A stretch of 64,000 bases of DNA from Dromiciops gliroides (GCF_019393635.1 NC_057866.1:225831359-225895358), one strand, 5' to 3'. Shown: positions 21,020 to 32,870, counted from the stretch's first letter. Numbers and translations: made by a program. Notes: generated by a model not told the origin, from the letters alone.

Positions 21020-22370
21020 TTTTTGCTTTTAAATGAAAACGCGCCCCTGGCCCTCCCGAACCATTTGCTAGGCGTTGAAAGATTTTAATTCAAGTTATTT
21101 GAATATTAGAGCCACTGTTCGGGCCCTTATAGCCCTGGGGAGCGTGGGGGAGTCAGGGGCTCCTACTCAGAAAAAGTTCTACGGGAGGGATGCATCAGTC
21201 TTGTTTACTATGTGTGTTCCCTTCTCCAGCCCCGCAGAAAATCCCAGTGCTAGGTGATCCAGTGTCACCTTGCAATATTTATCAGGAGGAGCATGTAATG
21301 GACTAATCCGTGTAGTCAGATACGGGGGCACGATTATAGTTTTCTTTTTCGACCGAGAGCCCTGCAAAGTCCCCCGAAATCCGGAGGCTCCATCAGGCGG
21401 CAGTCCTCTACCCCAGGTGAACCCATGCTGCTGTAGGGGGCTGCCTGGAGCCTCCCAGGGCTCGCGGAGGTTCCTTCTTTTACACGCACGCTCGGCGAGC
21501 TGCAGACCCACGCGTGCGCGCACAGACACAGACACACACACACCCTCAATCCTATCAATGAGAAACCACACGGCTCTGGCAGGAGGCGAGGCCAGGCAGA
21601 CGGATTGGGGGTGTAGGGGAAGAAGAAGGGTGGTGGTGCAGTGGGGTGCCTGATTAGGGAGGTTCAACTCGCCTCCTCTCTTGATCCACCTCCAGGCGCC
21701 CGGGCTGTTTTCCCCCCAACCCCCCACCCCACCTCAGGCCCGGGAGGAAGGGAGAACTTGCAACTCGGTGCTGTTAGGGGCAGAGACGCCATCCGCTCCG
21801 GCCCAGGGGCGCACACCATCAAGCACACGTGTACTCGGACGCCCTGCCGGCTCCTTCTTCCCCTCTCCCCCATCCCCCTCCCGACCACTTCCTCCCCAGG
21901 CCGGACCTGGCGAGCATTTCCCATTTGCCGCTGCATTTAACCCTTTCTTGCCCCTCTCCCTGTGTTTCCCCACCCCTGGGGTTGAGCTTGCTCTCCAGAG
22001 GAGGCTGGGGGTGCACTGGAGGAGACGGGAGACCGGGCCTGCTCCGAGGTGGGAGGAGGAGCTCATCGCGTTTGCACTGGCTGCAGTGGTGCGGGGGGGG
22101 GGGGGGGGGGGGGGGGGGGGGAAGAATGCAGAGGGCGCAGTGGTGTGATGTGGGGTGAGCGCGCGCTTGTATGTATGATGTGCGCGCGTTTGTGCGCAGG
22201 GGAGGGAGGGAGAGTGTAGGAGACGTTTTTGGAGGAACTGGAAGTGTGTTACACGCAGAGGTTGCTGGGCGTGCTCTGCAAGTAGAGTGGCGACGGCGGC
22301 AGACTGGCACACACCCAGCAGTGGTGGTGGCGGCAGCGGCGGCGGCGCATCCAGGTTGACCACTGGGAGG
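21020..22370. promoter_or_regulatory. Second CpG-rich block inside the ELOVL6 intron
   Basis: Strongly GC-rich with many CpGs, repeated CCCTCCC/GGGAGG tracts, an E-box CACGTG at 21826-21831, a G homopolymer and a GGC-rich end (about 22325-22350). No interspersed repeat is visible in it. It is probably the downstream half of the promoter CpG island. An alternative or antisense start within it is possible. Long open frames on both strands here are low-complexity GC artefacts with no recognisable protein. Confidence 0.6.
22093..22121 (+). repeat. Homopolymer run of 29 G
   Basis: Uninterrupted G from 22093 to 22121 within the CpG-rich intron start. It could form G-quadruplexes. Its exact length is error-prone in most sequencing chemistries. 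Confidence 0.9.
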
Positions 22371-23989
22371 AGGCCAGGAACTCCTGTTGAGCTCCCTTAG
22401 CCAGTAGAAAATTAAACATTTAAAAGCCCTGGTTGCTTCCCTCTAAACTGTAAGCTTCCCTCTTCACCCCTGACACGGCATCCTTGGTCAATTTTGAGAA
22501 ATCTCCCAGCCCTTCGTGGTACTGGTGGAGCTATGTGAAAGCTCCAGATTCCTTAGTAACCCCAAGCCAGTTTAGCTGGTGTCATTTTGCTGCATTATCC
22601 CCTTATTACACAAGCTCTCCCCTACTGAGTGCCCCTCTAACAGGCATCATCTCCTATTCCTTTTGTCCCTGTAGTCCTTGTTTGACTTTCTTCAGTTGTG
22701 GCCCATATCCAACTTCCTGTACCCACTCTCAACCTGTGTCCTGTTCTTCCTTTAGTGGGTTGCTACTCTTTGCCCTCAGCAGCTATAATCCATGGCATCT
22801 TTTCTTCAAAAAAACCTGCTCAGTCCTTTCTCTGCCCCTTCCTAGGTGCTCCCTTCCAGTGCCTTTTCTGCCCCCCTCCCCCATGCCCCTTATTGTACTT
22901 AATCCAGCTTGTATTTTTTTTCCAAGCTAACATTTTTCTTCTCAGTCAGGTTTGGTTAACCTAGCAGATTGTATTTACCACAGCTTCAATTGGACATCTC
23001 ATTACCTGCCATATTTAACTTCATATCCTACACAAGTTCTATTCACCCATATCTTCCATCACCACTCACCAGTATTTGGCCTGATACTTTGTCTTTTTAA
23101 AATTCAAGGTTTTTCAATTAATAGGATTTCTTTTCTCTCCTACCTTCCCCCATATATGTATACATACATACATATGGTTAAATTATGTATGCACACATAT
23201 AAAAGTATGTGTGTGTGTGTGTGTGTGTGTGCAGTTAAGCCACACCTTTCATTCTAGTGTTCCCACTTTTCTCCTTTGCTTGATCTCTTTCTTTCCTTAC
23301 ACTCTCATTTTCCTTCCTTCTAGGCCTGCACAAAGCAATCTGTGAAATCTGTTTGCCAGCTCACCTGGGCTTTCTTCCTAACTTGATTATGTTTTACCTG
23401 TATCTAACTCACTCTTTAAATATTTTCCTTAACACAAAAAACACTACCACCACAAAGGACTTAATAAGATAGTCTGTCAGAAATTCACCTGCCATTATCC
23501 CCTCCCCCTCATGAATGAGGAAAGGAACTAGCTGCTTGTGGCCCTAGATACCTATGGAAGCCTGTGGGAAGTAATGGGTTACTTTGAAGATTCATGTTTC
23601 ATTATAACCACTGTTAGTTATCTGTTTCCTTGCAGGAGGGATAGGATAAGCTTCTGAGGAATGGATTTTTCTTTCATCACCACTCCCCACGTTGTTCTCA
23701 GTCTATAGACCTCTTGTCTATTTGACTTATTTTCTTAGATTTGTCTTTAGTTTAGTTCTGTATTTTGTTCTTCCTGATTTACCCTAAATGAAGTTGGAGA
23801 GGATGCTTATGTTTAGATTTTGTTGTCAAGTAGGCAGGTAAACTACCTATTTGGAAAATTGTCTGATGAACTTATTGACTTCTATGCTGACACCCTCAAA
23901 TTGCTGATGTAAGAAGAAGCTTTCCTCTGTGGAAGAGTGGAAGTATAATGTTAACTAGGTTTTCACTTTCCGAAGTCCAGGCACATGTT
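22371..23989 (+). other. ELOVL6 intron, mostly unique
   Basis: Pyrimidine-rich, with a (TG)n at about 23203-23231. Open frames are compositional. No repeat or exon recognised. Confidence 0.5.
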
Positions 23990-24146
23990 GTTTTTTGTTG
24001 TTGTTTTTGTTTTTGTTGGGGCAATGGGGGTTAAGTGACTTGCCCAGGGTTACACAGCTAGTGTCAAGTGTCTGAGGCCGGATTTGAACTCAGGTACTCC
24101 TGAATCCTGGGCCGGTGCTTTATCCACTGCGCCACCTAGCCACCCC
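23990..24146 (-). repeat. tRNA-derived marsupial SINE
   Basis: Reverse copy with (TTG)n start. TSD CCAGGCACATGTT at 23977-23989 and CCAGGCATATGTT at 24147-24159. Confidence 0.9.
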
Positions 24147-24189
24147 CCAGGCATATGTTTAAAAAACAAATTGTATTCTTACCTCGAGA

Positions 24190-24360
24190 ACCACTTTCTG
24201 TTAGAGCTGGAAGGAACCTTTTGAGATCATCTAGGCCAGCCCCATCCCCATCTCCCCCTTCCCAGGTAGGGAAACTGAGGCTCAAAGTGGTTAGTTAAGG
24301 AATTTCACCAAGGTCACACGGCTAATTAGTAGCAGAAATAGGATGCCGGACTCAAGTCAT
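24190..24360 (-). repeat. MIR-related repeat
   Basis: 'TTAGAGCTGGAAGGAACC', 'GGGAAACTGAGGCTCAAAG', 'AGGTCACACGGCTAATTAG'. Similar copies lie at 7375-7510, 32545-32690, 40740-40880, 52025-52205 and 53270-53400. Confidence 0.65.
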
Positions 24361-24971
24361 TGAAATTCAGTAAAAACAAAACAAAAACAGACCTATCATT
24401 TTGTCTTTCAGTCTTCTGTTGAGTTTAGAATAAACTCTAGTGTAATGTTGATTATACAAGGTGTTTTTTTTTAATGATTTAGTCTTAAATTGTGTAAGGC
24501 AATAGTAAATGCTACTCCACCCCTTTCAAGAGAAATGTTTTGAATCAACTTCTAGGGAAAAAATACAATATTAAAATTAAATAAACCATTCCCAACTGAA
24601 ATCTTATCTTTTGCATTTGTCACTAAATAGCCCTCCTCAGCACAATCTTAGGGAGGCTATTAAAATTTAAAATTGCCCCAAGATGACACATCTGAAATCT
24701 TCCAGGAAAGTAAAGAAATGTAAATTATCTTTTTCTGTATCTGGATTCCTAACATGATTGTTTAAACTTCCATCATTTACATTTGACCTATAACCCGTAT
24801 AGATTATATAACTAAATAGGATCCCTTTGAAGGATATATTTTGCTGTTAAAGTTGTTTCACTTTAAGTGTTCAAGTAGAGAGGTGACCTCCTCCCATGTA
24901 TTGGAGAAGTTGATTTATTGGGACCAGATAATATTTAAGGCCACAAATTCTTAAGAGTCTGTGATTCTACT

Positions 24972-25082
24972 GGCAGCTAAGTAAGTAGCACTGTGGATTA
25001 GACCAAAGCCCTGGAGTCAGGAGGACCTGAGCTCAAACCCCATGACCTTTGGCAAGTCACTTAACCCCAATTGCCTTCCCTC
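24972..25082 (+). repeat. SINE, internally deleted
   Basis: 'GGCAGCTAAGTAAGTAGC', 'GGAGTCAGGAGGACCTGAG', then 'GGCAAGTCACTTAACCCC'. The middle (CTAGCTGTGTGACC) is missing and no A tail follows. Confidence 0.75.
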
Positions 25083-25690
25083 TCCCTTCCCCCTCACATA
25101 GATCCCATGATTCTAAAAGGATAACGAGATATTAGTGAAATAAAGTTTGCTCTTTTTTCCAGTAAGACTTTGTCAAACAGGAAAGAGTTCCACTAAATGC
25201 ATGTTTATTACATTTTGTATTATCTCAGTGAGTGTTTCATTCTGATTCATGTTCTGCTCCCATTTTAACTTTTTAGTAGATATTTTCTTCCATAATAGAT
25301 TAGAACAACATAAAAAGCAATTCTGGAAGGGAACAAATAGCACATACCATAATAATTTCAAGTAAAAATATTCCTAGGTAGTAAAACAATTTTTATCTGG
25401 TGACAGTTTATTTTTGAAATTCTAGGAGAAGCTCTCCATACTAAAGATGTTTCAATCATTGCAATTTTTAGATGTTTTTGACTCACTTAATTTCAACAGG
25501 AATTTACGAAGCTCCTACCATGTGTTAGATTGGCAGAAATGTCGTTTTATGGGAATACAGTGGGTAACCCGTGTTGCTTTTACCTAAAGAGAAAGAGGGG
25601 CAAATTGTGTGGTTTCCCTTCCGGGATCTTTGCCTTTTCTCCTTCTAAACCACTCTGGTTTAATTTATTACCGCTGACAACAAGAGAGAA
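25083..25690 (+). other. ELOVL6 intron, no exon recognised
   Basis: AT-rich, unique-looking. Nothing else seen. Confidence 0.45.
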
Positions 25691-26080
25691 GAAATGATGA
25701 GGGAATGTAAAATAGGCACAAAATTCATTGTAGGAGCAGAAAAAGTGCCCCCACCATTCACCCACCCAAGCCCACACTGCCTCTTCTGCAGATTTTGCTC
25801 CCAGACACGGGACTCCGGGCTTACAGCAGCGGGTGACAGTCCCTCCAGTTGTAATTGTCTGGCCAATAATAATTATCTTCTGATGTCTGCTGACATGGTG
25901 TTCACCAATAGGAAAGCTGGAGGCCTGTGCTGACTGCTCTAACATTATGTATGTAAGGTGACGTCATGAAAGGGCTCGTCTCAAATCTGCATGACAGCCC
26001 CCTCCCCCTTTCAGCCCTGTAGCATCTCCGGGAGCTACTGGCCGCAATTTGCGCCCCCCCACGCCCCCCACCATGAGTTA
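25691..26080. promoter_or_regulatory. Candidate intronic enhancer or alternative promoter (CCAAT/CRE)
   Basis: A GC-richer, repeat-free pocket in AT-rich intron. It holds CCAAT at 25863-25867 and 25905-25909 and a perfect palindromic CRE, TGACGTCA, at 25959-25966, followed by C-rich tracts (25998-26072). Spacing of two NF-Y sites and a CRE within about 105 bp is promoter-like. Function is inferred. Confidence 0.4.
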
Positions 26081-26389
26081 ACTTTTTTTTTCCTTTCTTT
26101 TTTCTCATTCATAGTGTTAAGGTGGTATATTGTCTTTCTTTTTGCTTCACAGGTTTTTTTTCTAAAGTAATGTAGGATTGTAGGATTTCTTAAAGTTCAC
26201 AAGGAATCTTGTTTAGTCACAGATATCATTTAAAACTTTTTTTTTAAGTTTACTTTTAAAAGTAGGTATTTATATATAGTCTCTTGTCCAGCCCATTGTG
26301 TTTCAAATAGAGCTGCTTGATTATGTTCTCTTTTACACTTCCCAGGAAGTCCAGCCTGGTGATGGACAGTTTAAATGCCAGAGGAAAAA

Positions 26390-26575
26390 CCCAGACATTA
26401 AGCATGGTAGAAATAGCACTGACTCTGGATTCCAGTTCAGATCCCGTATCTGACACCACCCATGTATGTGATCTTGGGCTTGGGTTTCCTTGTCTGTAAA
26501 AAGAGGGGTTTGAGCTGGGTGGCCTCTGAGTCCCCTTCCTGTGCTAAATCTAGGATTCTATGAAAATATAAGCAG
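26390..26575 (+). repeat. MIR-like repeat
   Basis: 'AGCACTGACTCTGGATTCC', 'TTCCTTGTCTGTAAAAAG', 'GGATTCTATGAAAAT' in MIR-like order, without the usual GGCAAGTCACTT. Confidence 0.55.
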
Positions 26576-26814
26576 TGGGCTATTTTTATAGTAATATCTG
26601 GTTACACCTTTCAAGTGCCAAGAGGGTTAGCAGACAGTAGTAATAGTGCAGCAAGTTTAACATCACAGGGGGAAAAAAACAAAACAAAACCAGAAACTAG
26701 TTCTTCCCCTCAAGAAGCTTACATTTACTAGAATGTAGAAGATGTTACTATATAAGGAAACAAGATTCTTTGTATCCCCAGTGTCATTCATGCACATAGC
26801 AAGTGCTTATTAAA

Positions 26815-27045
26815 TGTTTGGTGGCAAAGTGGATAGAGTGCTGGGCCTACAGTCAGGAAGACTCATCTTCAGATGAGTTAAAATCTTGCCTCAAACACTT
26901 AATACCTGTCTGAGTCTGGGCATGTTACTTCGCCCTATTTGCCTCAGTTTGCTCATTTGTAAAATGAGCTGGAGAAGGAAATAGCAAACCACTCTAGTAT
27001 CTTTGACAAGAAAACCCTAAATGGGGTCAGGGAGAGTTTGGCACA

Positions 27046-27091
<46 letters not shown>
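26815..27091 (+). repeat. SINE with RTE-type tail ending in (CA)n
   Basis: Head from 26820, tail 'AAATGGGGTCAGGGAGAG' near 27020, then an uninterrupted (CA)n at about 27047-27090. The microsatellite probably grew from the SINE's CA-rich 3' end. Confidence 0.85.
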
Positions 27092-27093
<2 letters not shown>

Positions 27094-27696
27094 TACAATT
27101 AGAATCCATAGCTCTTAACTTGTATTCTATTAATCCTTCCACCTAGGTTCTCCATCTGAATGTGCCAAGGGTTTTAATCCAGATCAAATGTAGCTCCTTC
27201 AAAGAGACAGGATACAACCAGGAGGAATTCTTTAGACTTGTTGGAGACTAGAAGGTGGAGAATAATGAGGATGTAAACACACTTCCTTCAAAGGAACAAT
27301 TGAGACCATTTACAACACAGAGAGAAAAGTGGAAAATTGTGGCCAGCTCAAATCATTCAGGAAATCTTTATTTTTTACCTCTGTGTTCTGGATATTTCTG
27401 GCCAAACCATTCTTTTGGTCTGAAGTATACAGAAAGTTACTTGAATTACACATTTACAAGTATAGACATAGGTGTGTTCTTAACAAATGGAAATAAAAAC
27501 TTTCATCAATCCACAGAAATTTGCCTAATACTTTGTTTCCATTTCTATTCAACCCCTCTTATCTGTTTCCCTTAGAACCACTGTAGCAAAAGCTATCATG
27601 ACAGACATACTTAGTTATTCAGCCCCACAAATAGGTTTTCTTTCCCCCCCCCAAATAACAGGCATTGGGGTTTTTTTAATCTTTAACATATTAGAA
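27092..27696 (+). other. ELOVL6 intron, no exon recognised
   Basis: The 106-codon open frame at 27255-27575 has no recognisable domain and is unsupported. Confidence 0.45.
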
Positions 27697-28287
27697 CAGT
27701 GATTCTCAAATTGTTGTCCAGGTCCCAGAACCTTTAAGGGGATCTTTGAGACTGAACTATTTTAATAATAATACTAAGATGTTTTAGTTTCTTTTTAAAA
27801 AAATAATAAACATTTTTATTTAAAGTTTTGAGTTCCAGATTTTATCCCATCTTCCCTCCCTGAGGCAGTAAGCAATCAGATTACACATGTGCAATCATGT
27901 AAAACATTACTATATTAGCCATTTTGTATAAGAAAACTTGAATAAAAGAAAAAATGAAAAAGTGAAAAGTAGCATGCTTCAGTCTGTGTTCCATCAATAT
28001 CAGTTATTTCTCTGGAGGTGGATAGTCTGCTTCATCATTAGTCCTTTGGGATAGTCTTGGATTGTTGTATTGCTAAGGATAGTTAAGTCATTCAGTTTTT
28101 CACTGAACAATATTGCTGTCACTGCACAATGTTCTCTTGGTTCTGCTCACTTAGATGTTTTAATTTCTGATAAAGTAAATATATTATGGATATAGCTCAC
28201 TTAAAAAAAAGGCTCTTTGGAGTTCTCAGTAACTTTTAGGAGTATAAAGGAGCCCTGAGGACAAAAAGTTTGAGATGAGAACTGCTG
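27697..28287 (+). mobile_element. hAT-type DNA transposon remnant, split by L1
   Basis: Left end CAGTGATTCTCAAATT and right end reading CAGCAGTTCTCATCTCAAA on the reverse strand resemble hAT ends (CAGTGGTTCTCAAAC). Internal words 'TTTAATAATAATACTAAGAT' and 'GGCTCTTTGGAGTTCTCAG' match a mammalian hAT-Tip100 (Zaphod-like) family from memory. Only terminal parts (27697-27792 and 28153-28287) remain around an inserted L1. Flanking 8-mers match poorly. Confidence 0.65.
27793..28152 (-). repeat. L1 3' UTR insertion inside the hAT remnant
   Basis: Reverse L1 3' end ('TTTAAAGTTTTGAGTTCCAG' to 'TGTTCTCTTGGTTCTGCTC'). TSD AGATGTTTTAGTTTCT at 27777-27792 and AGATGTTTTAATTTCT at 28153-28168 (15 of 16). 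Confidence 0.85.
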
Positions 28288-28372
28288 GGTTAAAATAAAA
28301 ATTGAAAATGCAAAGAAATACACAGCAACTGACATAGTACGGGAATACAAAATGCTATAGATATTGTTACTT

Positions 28373-28600
28373 AAGTGTTAAGTGTCTGAGGCCGGATTTG
28401 ACCTCAGGTACTCCTGACTCCAGGGCAGGTGCTCTATCCACTGCGCCACCTAGCTGCCCAATATTATTACTTTTTTAACAGATGAAGAAATAAAGGCTCA
28501 TAAAGCTTCAGTGACTTACCTAAGGTCATACATCAAGGAAGCATGAGGTGGGATTTGAATACAATTATCTCAAGAATTATACATTCTTTTCACCACACCA
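28373..28600 (-). repeat. SINE lacking its 3' part, inserted in a MIR
   Basis: 28373-28460 is a reverse SINE holding only the 5' half. The GGCAAGTCACTTAACC end and A tail are absent, yet a TSD is present (ATATTGTTACTT 28361-28372, ATATTATTACTT 28461-28472). A reverse MIR continues from 28473 to about 28600. Confidence 0.75.
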
Positions 28601-28869
28601 GTTTTATTTTGATAAATAGTATATATTACATGTTTCTTGGTTAGTTGTTTATGTTACACAGTAACATTATATGGTTACATTACACAGTATATGTTTTCCA
28701 TCTATTCATTTAAGACATTTCATGAGAAGGAAAGTTTTTAGCTGCTAAGTGAAGAGTTTGCAAAGTAAGTACATAGAATCGAGAGTTATAAGATCATCTA
28801 ATTACATGATTAGAGATCATCAAATGCAAACTTCTCATTTCACATGAGGAAAGTGATTTCTCCACTGAC

Positions 28870-29400
28870 CCTAAATGCATTGCCATTTTTTCTTTATAAT
28901 TTACTTTTTTATTTTAATGGAGAAAGCATTTCTTTTCTCTAGCTCCTGCCACATTGAAAAAGAGAAAAAAAAGAAAAGCCAAATGCATGTAACAATTGTG
29001 ACAAATATGCATAGCCAGGCAAAACAAATTCCAGAACTGGCCATGTCCAAAATGTCACATTCTTCATGGCATTGAGTCTCTCACTTTCTCTGTAAGGAGA
29101 TGGTTATCATGCTTCAGCATAGTCAACTACCATATTGATTAGAGTTCTTGAAACATTGTCATTTGTTTGTCTTAATGTTTTGTATACTTTGTTCTCTTGG
29201 TTCTCCTCACTTCACTACACATCAGGCCACCCCCGTCTTCCCAGGTTTCTGTGAAACTGTCCGTTTTGTCATTTCTTATCACACAGCAGTATTTCCATTA
29301 TTTTTGTATTCTGTAATTTATTCAGTCCTTCCTCAGCTGATGAGCTCCTTGCCACTATAAAAAAATGTTGTCATTATGGATCCTTTTCTTTTTCTTTGAT
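28870..29400 (-). repeat. L1 3' UTR fragment
   Basis: 'GTTCTCTTGGTTCTCCTCAC', 'CTTCCCAGGTTTCTGTG', 'TTTATTCAGTCCTTCC', 'CCTTTTCTTTTTCTTTGATC' in the order of the marsupial L1 3' region read backwards. Confidence 0.75.
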
Positions 29401-30074
29401 CTCTTTGGTCTCTACCTTGGAGTGGTTGAAACCCCTTTTCCTTTAACCACAACGGCTTCTAATTTACAGAGGACAATTAAAATAATATTAAAAGTGTTTC
29501 AAAACTACACTAATGATATACACATGCCCTTAAGAGCCACACCAAATAGACCAGCACAGTGAAAATCCCCTGAAACCTAACCAAAAGAAAAGATAGGCTT
29601 TCTGACAATTTATGGAGTGTTGCTCAATTCCTTGTAGGTGTAATTTGATTACTTCTAAACCTTCTGTACATGAGTATGTACAAATTTATATGGCTGGCAT
29701 AGTTTAGACCTTATGCAAAATGTTCATCTGGTGTAACATTACAACCAGCTGCCAATAACTTTAATGTAGAAGAATTGATAAAAGGGGGCACGGGAACTAT
29801 GTTGAGCTACACTAAAATGCAAATTTATGTGTGTCATTTAAGTTGGTTGTTCCCTTTGTATTCTCCAGATACCCTAGACATAAGGTCAATATTAATAAAA
29901 TTTCATGAATATAACAAGACTTGTTTGCTCAGTGAATAGTTTTGCAATCTGCACTGTGGGTGGAGCACCCACATTGCCCAGTTCACAGATCCACAGAAGT
30001 ATCCAAGTATGTTTCACATTTATAATTAATAATGATATACATTATCTTTAATTTTAGGTTTGCCTTTCAGTCAG
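29401..30074 (+). other. ELOVL6 intron, nothing recognised
   Basis: Unique-looking intron without open frames of note. Confidence 0.45.
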
Positions 30075-30365
30075 TCACTAAACCCTTACTAAGCACTTGA
30101 ATTATGCCAGGCATTATGGAAGTGCCAAGGATACAAAGAAAGGCAAAAGCCAAGACCCTGCCCTTGAGAAGCTTACAGTCTAAGGTGGGGAGACAACATG
30201 CTAACAACTATGTACAAACAAGTATAGACAGAGTAAATGGGAAGTGATCCACACAGGGAAGGCATTAGAATTAAGGGAGATTCAGTAAGCTTTCGCTAGA
30301 AGTGGGGATTTTAGTTGATTCTTGGAACAAGATGAAGAGGGAGAACATTCTAGCCATCAGGTACA
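30075..30365. repeat. Old interspersed repeat, same family as 1165-2945
   Basis: 'TATGCCAGGCATTATGG', 'CCCTTGAGAAGCTTACAGTC', 'GGGGAGACAACATGCTAAC', 'GGAAGGCATTAGAATTAAG'. A further scrap lies at about 31155-31250. Confidence 0.6.
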
Positions 30366-30950
30366 GCTAAGTAAAAATGCCTGGAGTCAAAGGCTGTGAT
30401 GGCTTATTGGAAGAACAGAATCCCTGTCATTGTCCCAGTGACTGTGCCCCAGGATCATAGATGATGTGCTAAGGGATCAGATGTAACAAGATCAGAAAGG
30501 TTGGGAGTTGAGGGTGGGCAGTGAATCTGGCTTGTTCTCAGGAATCACTTTTTACTTTAGCTGCTCTCAACCCACTTAACTTGAAACCTACCTCAGCAGA
30601 AAAGTCAGCCAATAGAACACATTTACATAAAGGGCTCTACATAATATTAGCTTTGTGTTAATATTGACAAGGGCAGACATATACTGATGAAAAGCTCCTA
30701 ATCTTCCAGAGACGCAATTGCTTACACAATTTCCTTTATTTTTTCATCATAATAATTTTTCTTCCCTTTGAAAGATTTTTTAGTGTTTATGATTGCTTAA
30801 TTTTATTTTAAAATTTATTTTATGGTTGCTTAATTTTAGCATGGCCAGAGAATAGAATGTGATAAAGTGTGATATGCGTATATATCCAAATCAGATAAGC
30901 AAATATGTCTTAAGCAAAATACATTTGGTAGGCCTATTTTTTTTCTTAAT
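30366..30950 (+). other. ELOVL6 intron, nothing recognised
   Basis: AT-rich unique-looking sequence. Confidence 0.4.
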
Positions 30951-30961
30951 GTTATAGTTTA

Positions 30962-31111
30962 GGGGCAGCTGGGTGGCACAGTGGATAGAGTACCAGCCCT
31001 GGATTCAGGAGGACCTGAGTTCAAATCCGGTCTCAGACACTTACCACTTATTAGCTGTGTGACCCTGGACAAGTCACTTAACCCCAATTGCCCAGCATAA
31101 AAAAAAAAAAA
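30962..31111 (+). repeat. tRNA-derived marsupial SINE
   Basis: Full-length with A tail. TSD GTTATAGTTTA at 30951-30961 and 31112-31122. Confidence 0.92.
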
Positions 31112-31122
31112 GTTATAGTTTA

Positions 31123-32540
31123 ACTCTCGGTTTTGCTAAGATTTATCATGGGATTCAATTTAACAAACACTTTTTACACTCCTGTGTGCTACTCACTGTG
31201 CTAGGTATATTAGAACAAAAATACTGAATAATCCCTGCCTTTAAGGAAATGATATTTCTTTAGGAATTATGAATCTTTCACTTGGGATTCTGAATTATTT
31301 GACTTGGCTCCAAATCGACACTCGTTAACAATTTCATTTTGTACTTCTAGATCTCCAATGAGAAAACAGAATACAAGGAGAGAAGTACTAGTGTCCCAAT
31401 AGTTTATAGAAAAAAGTCTTTTATAAAATTAAGTGATTTTAGGTAGGGACAGCCCTGACTGATCCAGATTTAGAACCCTTCTTAAATTTCAATATGAATT
31501 TCAGAGCATTCTCTGACTATCTTAAATGGGGGTTTCAAAGAATCCTATCTGATTATTTAAAATCGGTAAATGTACACACACACATTTATATATAACATTA
31601 ATTTCAGACCATAGGCCAGAGCAGGCTGCCCCATGTTGCAAAGAGGAAATTATACAGAACTGCTATAAAGAATCCAATCAGAAAAGACAATGAACCAGTC
31701 ATTCAGCAAGAGAAAAGGACCACCCATGTACAGCTCTAGTCTTCTTGTTCTATCCATACAATGTGAGGAGAACATAAGGAAGGCATGCCAGGAGAGAGAC
31801 CCCCTGTACCTGCTCTACTTATGGGAGGGCTTGGATAAGGGGTAAGACAGAGTGAGCATCATGAGTGCCCAATATGAATGAGATGACATCCATTGGAATC
31901 ACAGAGTGTAATGTTCTTAACAAGCATAAACATTGTAAAATGGTAGCATTTAGGGATAGCACCAAGGAATATATCACTGTTCTGATAATGTATCTTTAAA
32001 ATGTTATTATAACTGATACCCTCTAGTTTTCTAGGCTGATGGGACTTATGTCCAGTGGCAACCCTTCCATTCATGTGTGTAAAGTTAATTAAAATGTAAA
32101 TGCATTTAAACAGCATGACTTACCTAAAAGGGGTTAATTAACATTTTTAGAAGAAATGAGTTCAGTGTTCTTGTATGCTTTGAAGTTGGGAGCATTAGGC
32201 TCTTCCCTGAAGGAGGTGAAATGAAAGAAAACTTGAGTTAAGACTTAATGAAAGGGCTTCATCTTGAAATCCTTTTTGTGGGTACCTTCTATTGAAGTCA
32301 GTGAGAGTTACATGCTGTTAATAAATGGAGCTGAATTGGATTGTTATTTCAGGAAGGGGGGAGACATTGCGGTGATATAGGGAGGAAGGAAGTACTATGT
32401 TTGAATAGTTTTGATAGCTGTGAGGACATATTGCCAAAAAGGAAAAAAAATGGATCCCTGGATTTCAGAGAAATGTCAGGTTTGTGATTCCAAGATATAA
32501 AACCTTTTCTGGAAGTCTTGAAAAGGTAAAAATGGATTCA
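31123..32540 (+). other. ELOVL6 intron, mostly unique
   Basis: Apart from the scrap at 31155-31250 nothing was identified. Short open frames only. Confidence 0.4.
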
Positions 32541-32544
32541 TAGG

Positions 32545-32870
32545 ATCATAGATTTTGAGCTGGAAGGGACCTTAGAGCCATCTAGTCCAACTCTCTCATT
32601 TTATAAGGAAACTGAGATCCAGCAAAGTTAAGTGATTTATCCAAAGTCCTTTGACTCCAAATCTGGTTCCACTGAATCATCCTAATTCATTTGTTTAGTG
32701 CAGCATGGTGTACTGAGATGAAGAAGCCCCAGATTTGACATCAAATAGACAGGGCTTGTACCCTGGCCCAGCTGTTTTGGGGCCTCGGTGTGCTCCTGTT
32801 TGAAATGAGGAGGTTGAACTAGATGCCCTCCAGGGTATGATCCTAGGAGTCCACATAAGTGTTTTTGGAA
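32545..32870. repeat. Two adjacent MIR-related pieces
   Basis: 32545-32695 reads 'GAGCTGGAAGGGACC...CATCTAGTCCAACTC' (reverse type). 32700-32870 is a forward MIR-like copy with 'TTGAAATGAGGAGGTTGAAC'. Confidence 0.6.

Noticed and set aside
22320-22360. Alternative first exon ending ...CATCCAG|GTTGAC
   Set aside because: GTTGAC is a poor donor and the site lies downstream of the coding exon. It would need a separate promoter for which there is no direct evidence.
21179-22363. Several overlapping open frames up to 209 codons on both strands
   Set aside because: GC-rich CpG island sequence has few stop codons. Products are proline/glycine/arginine low complexity and match no family.
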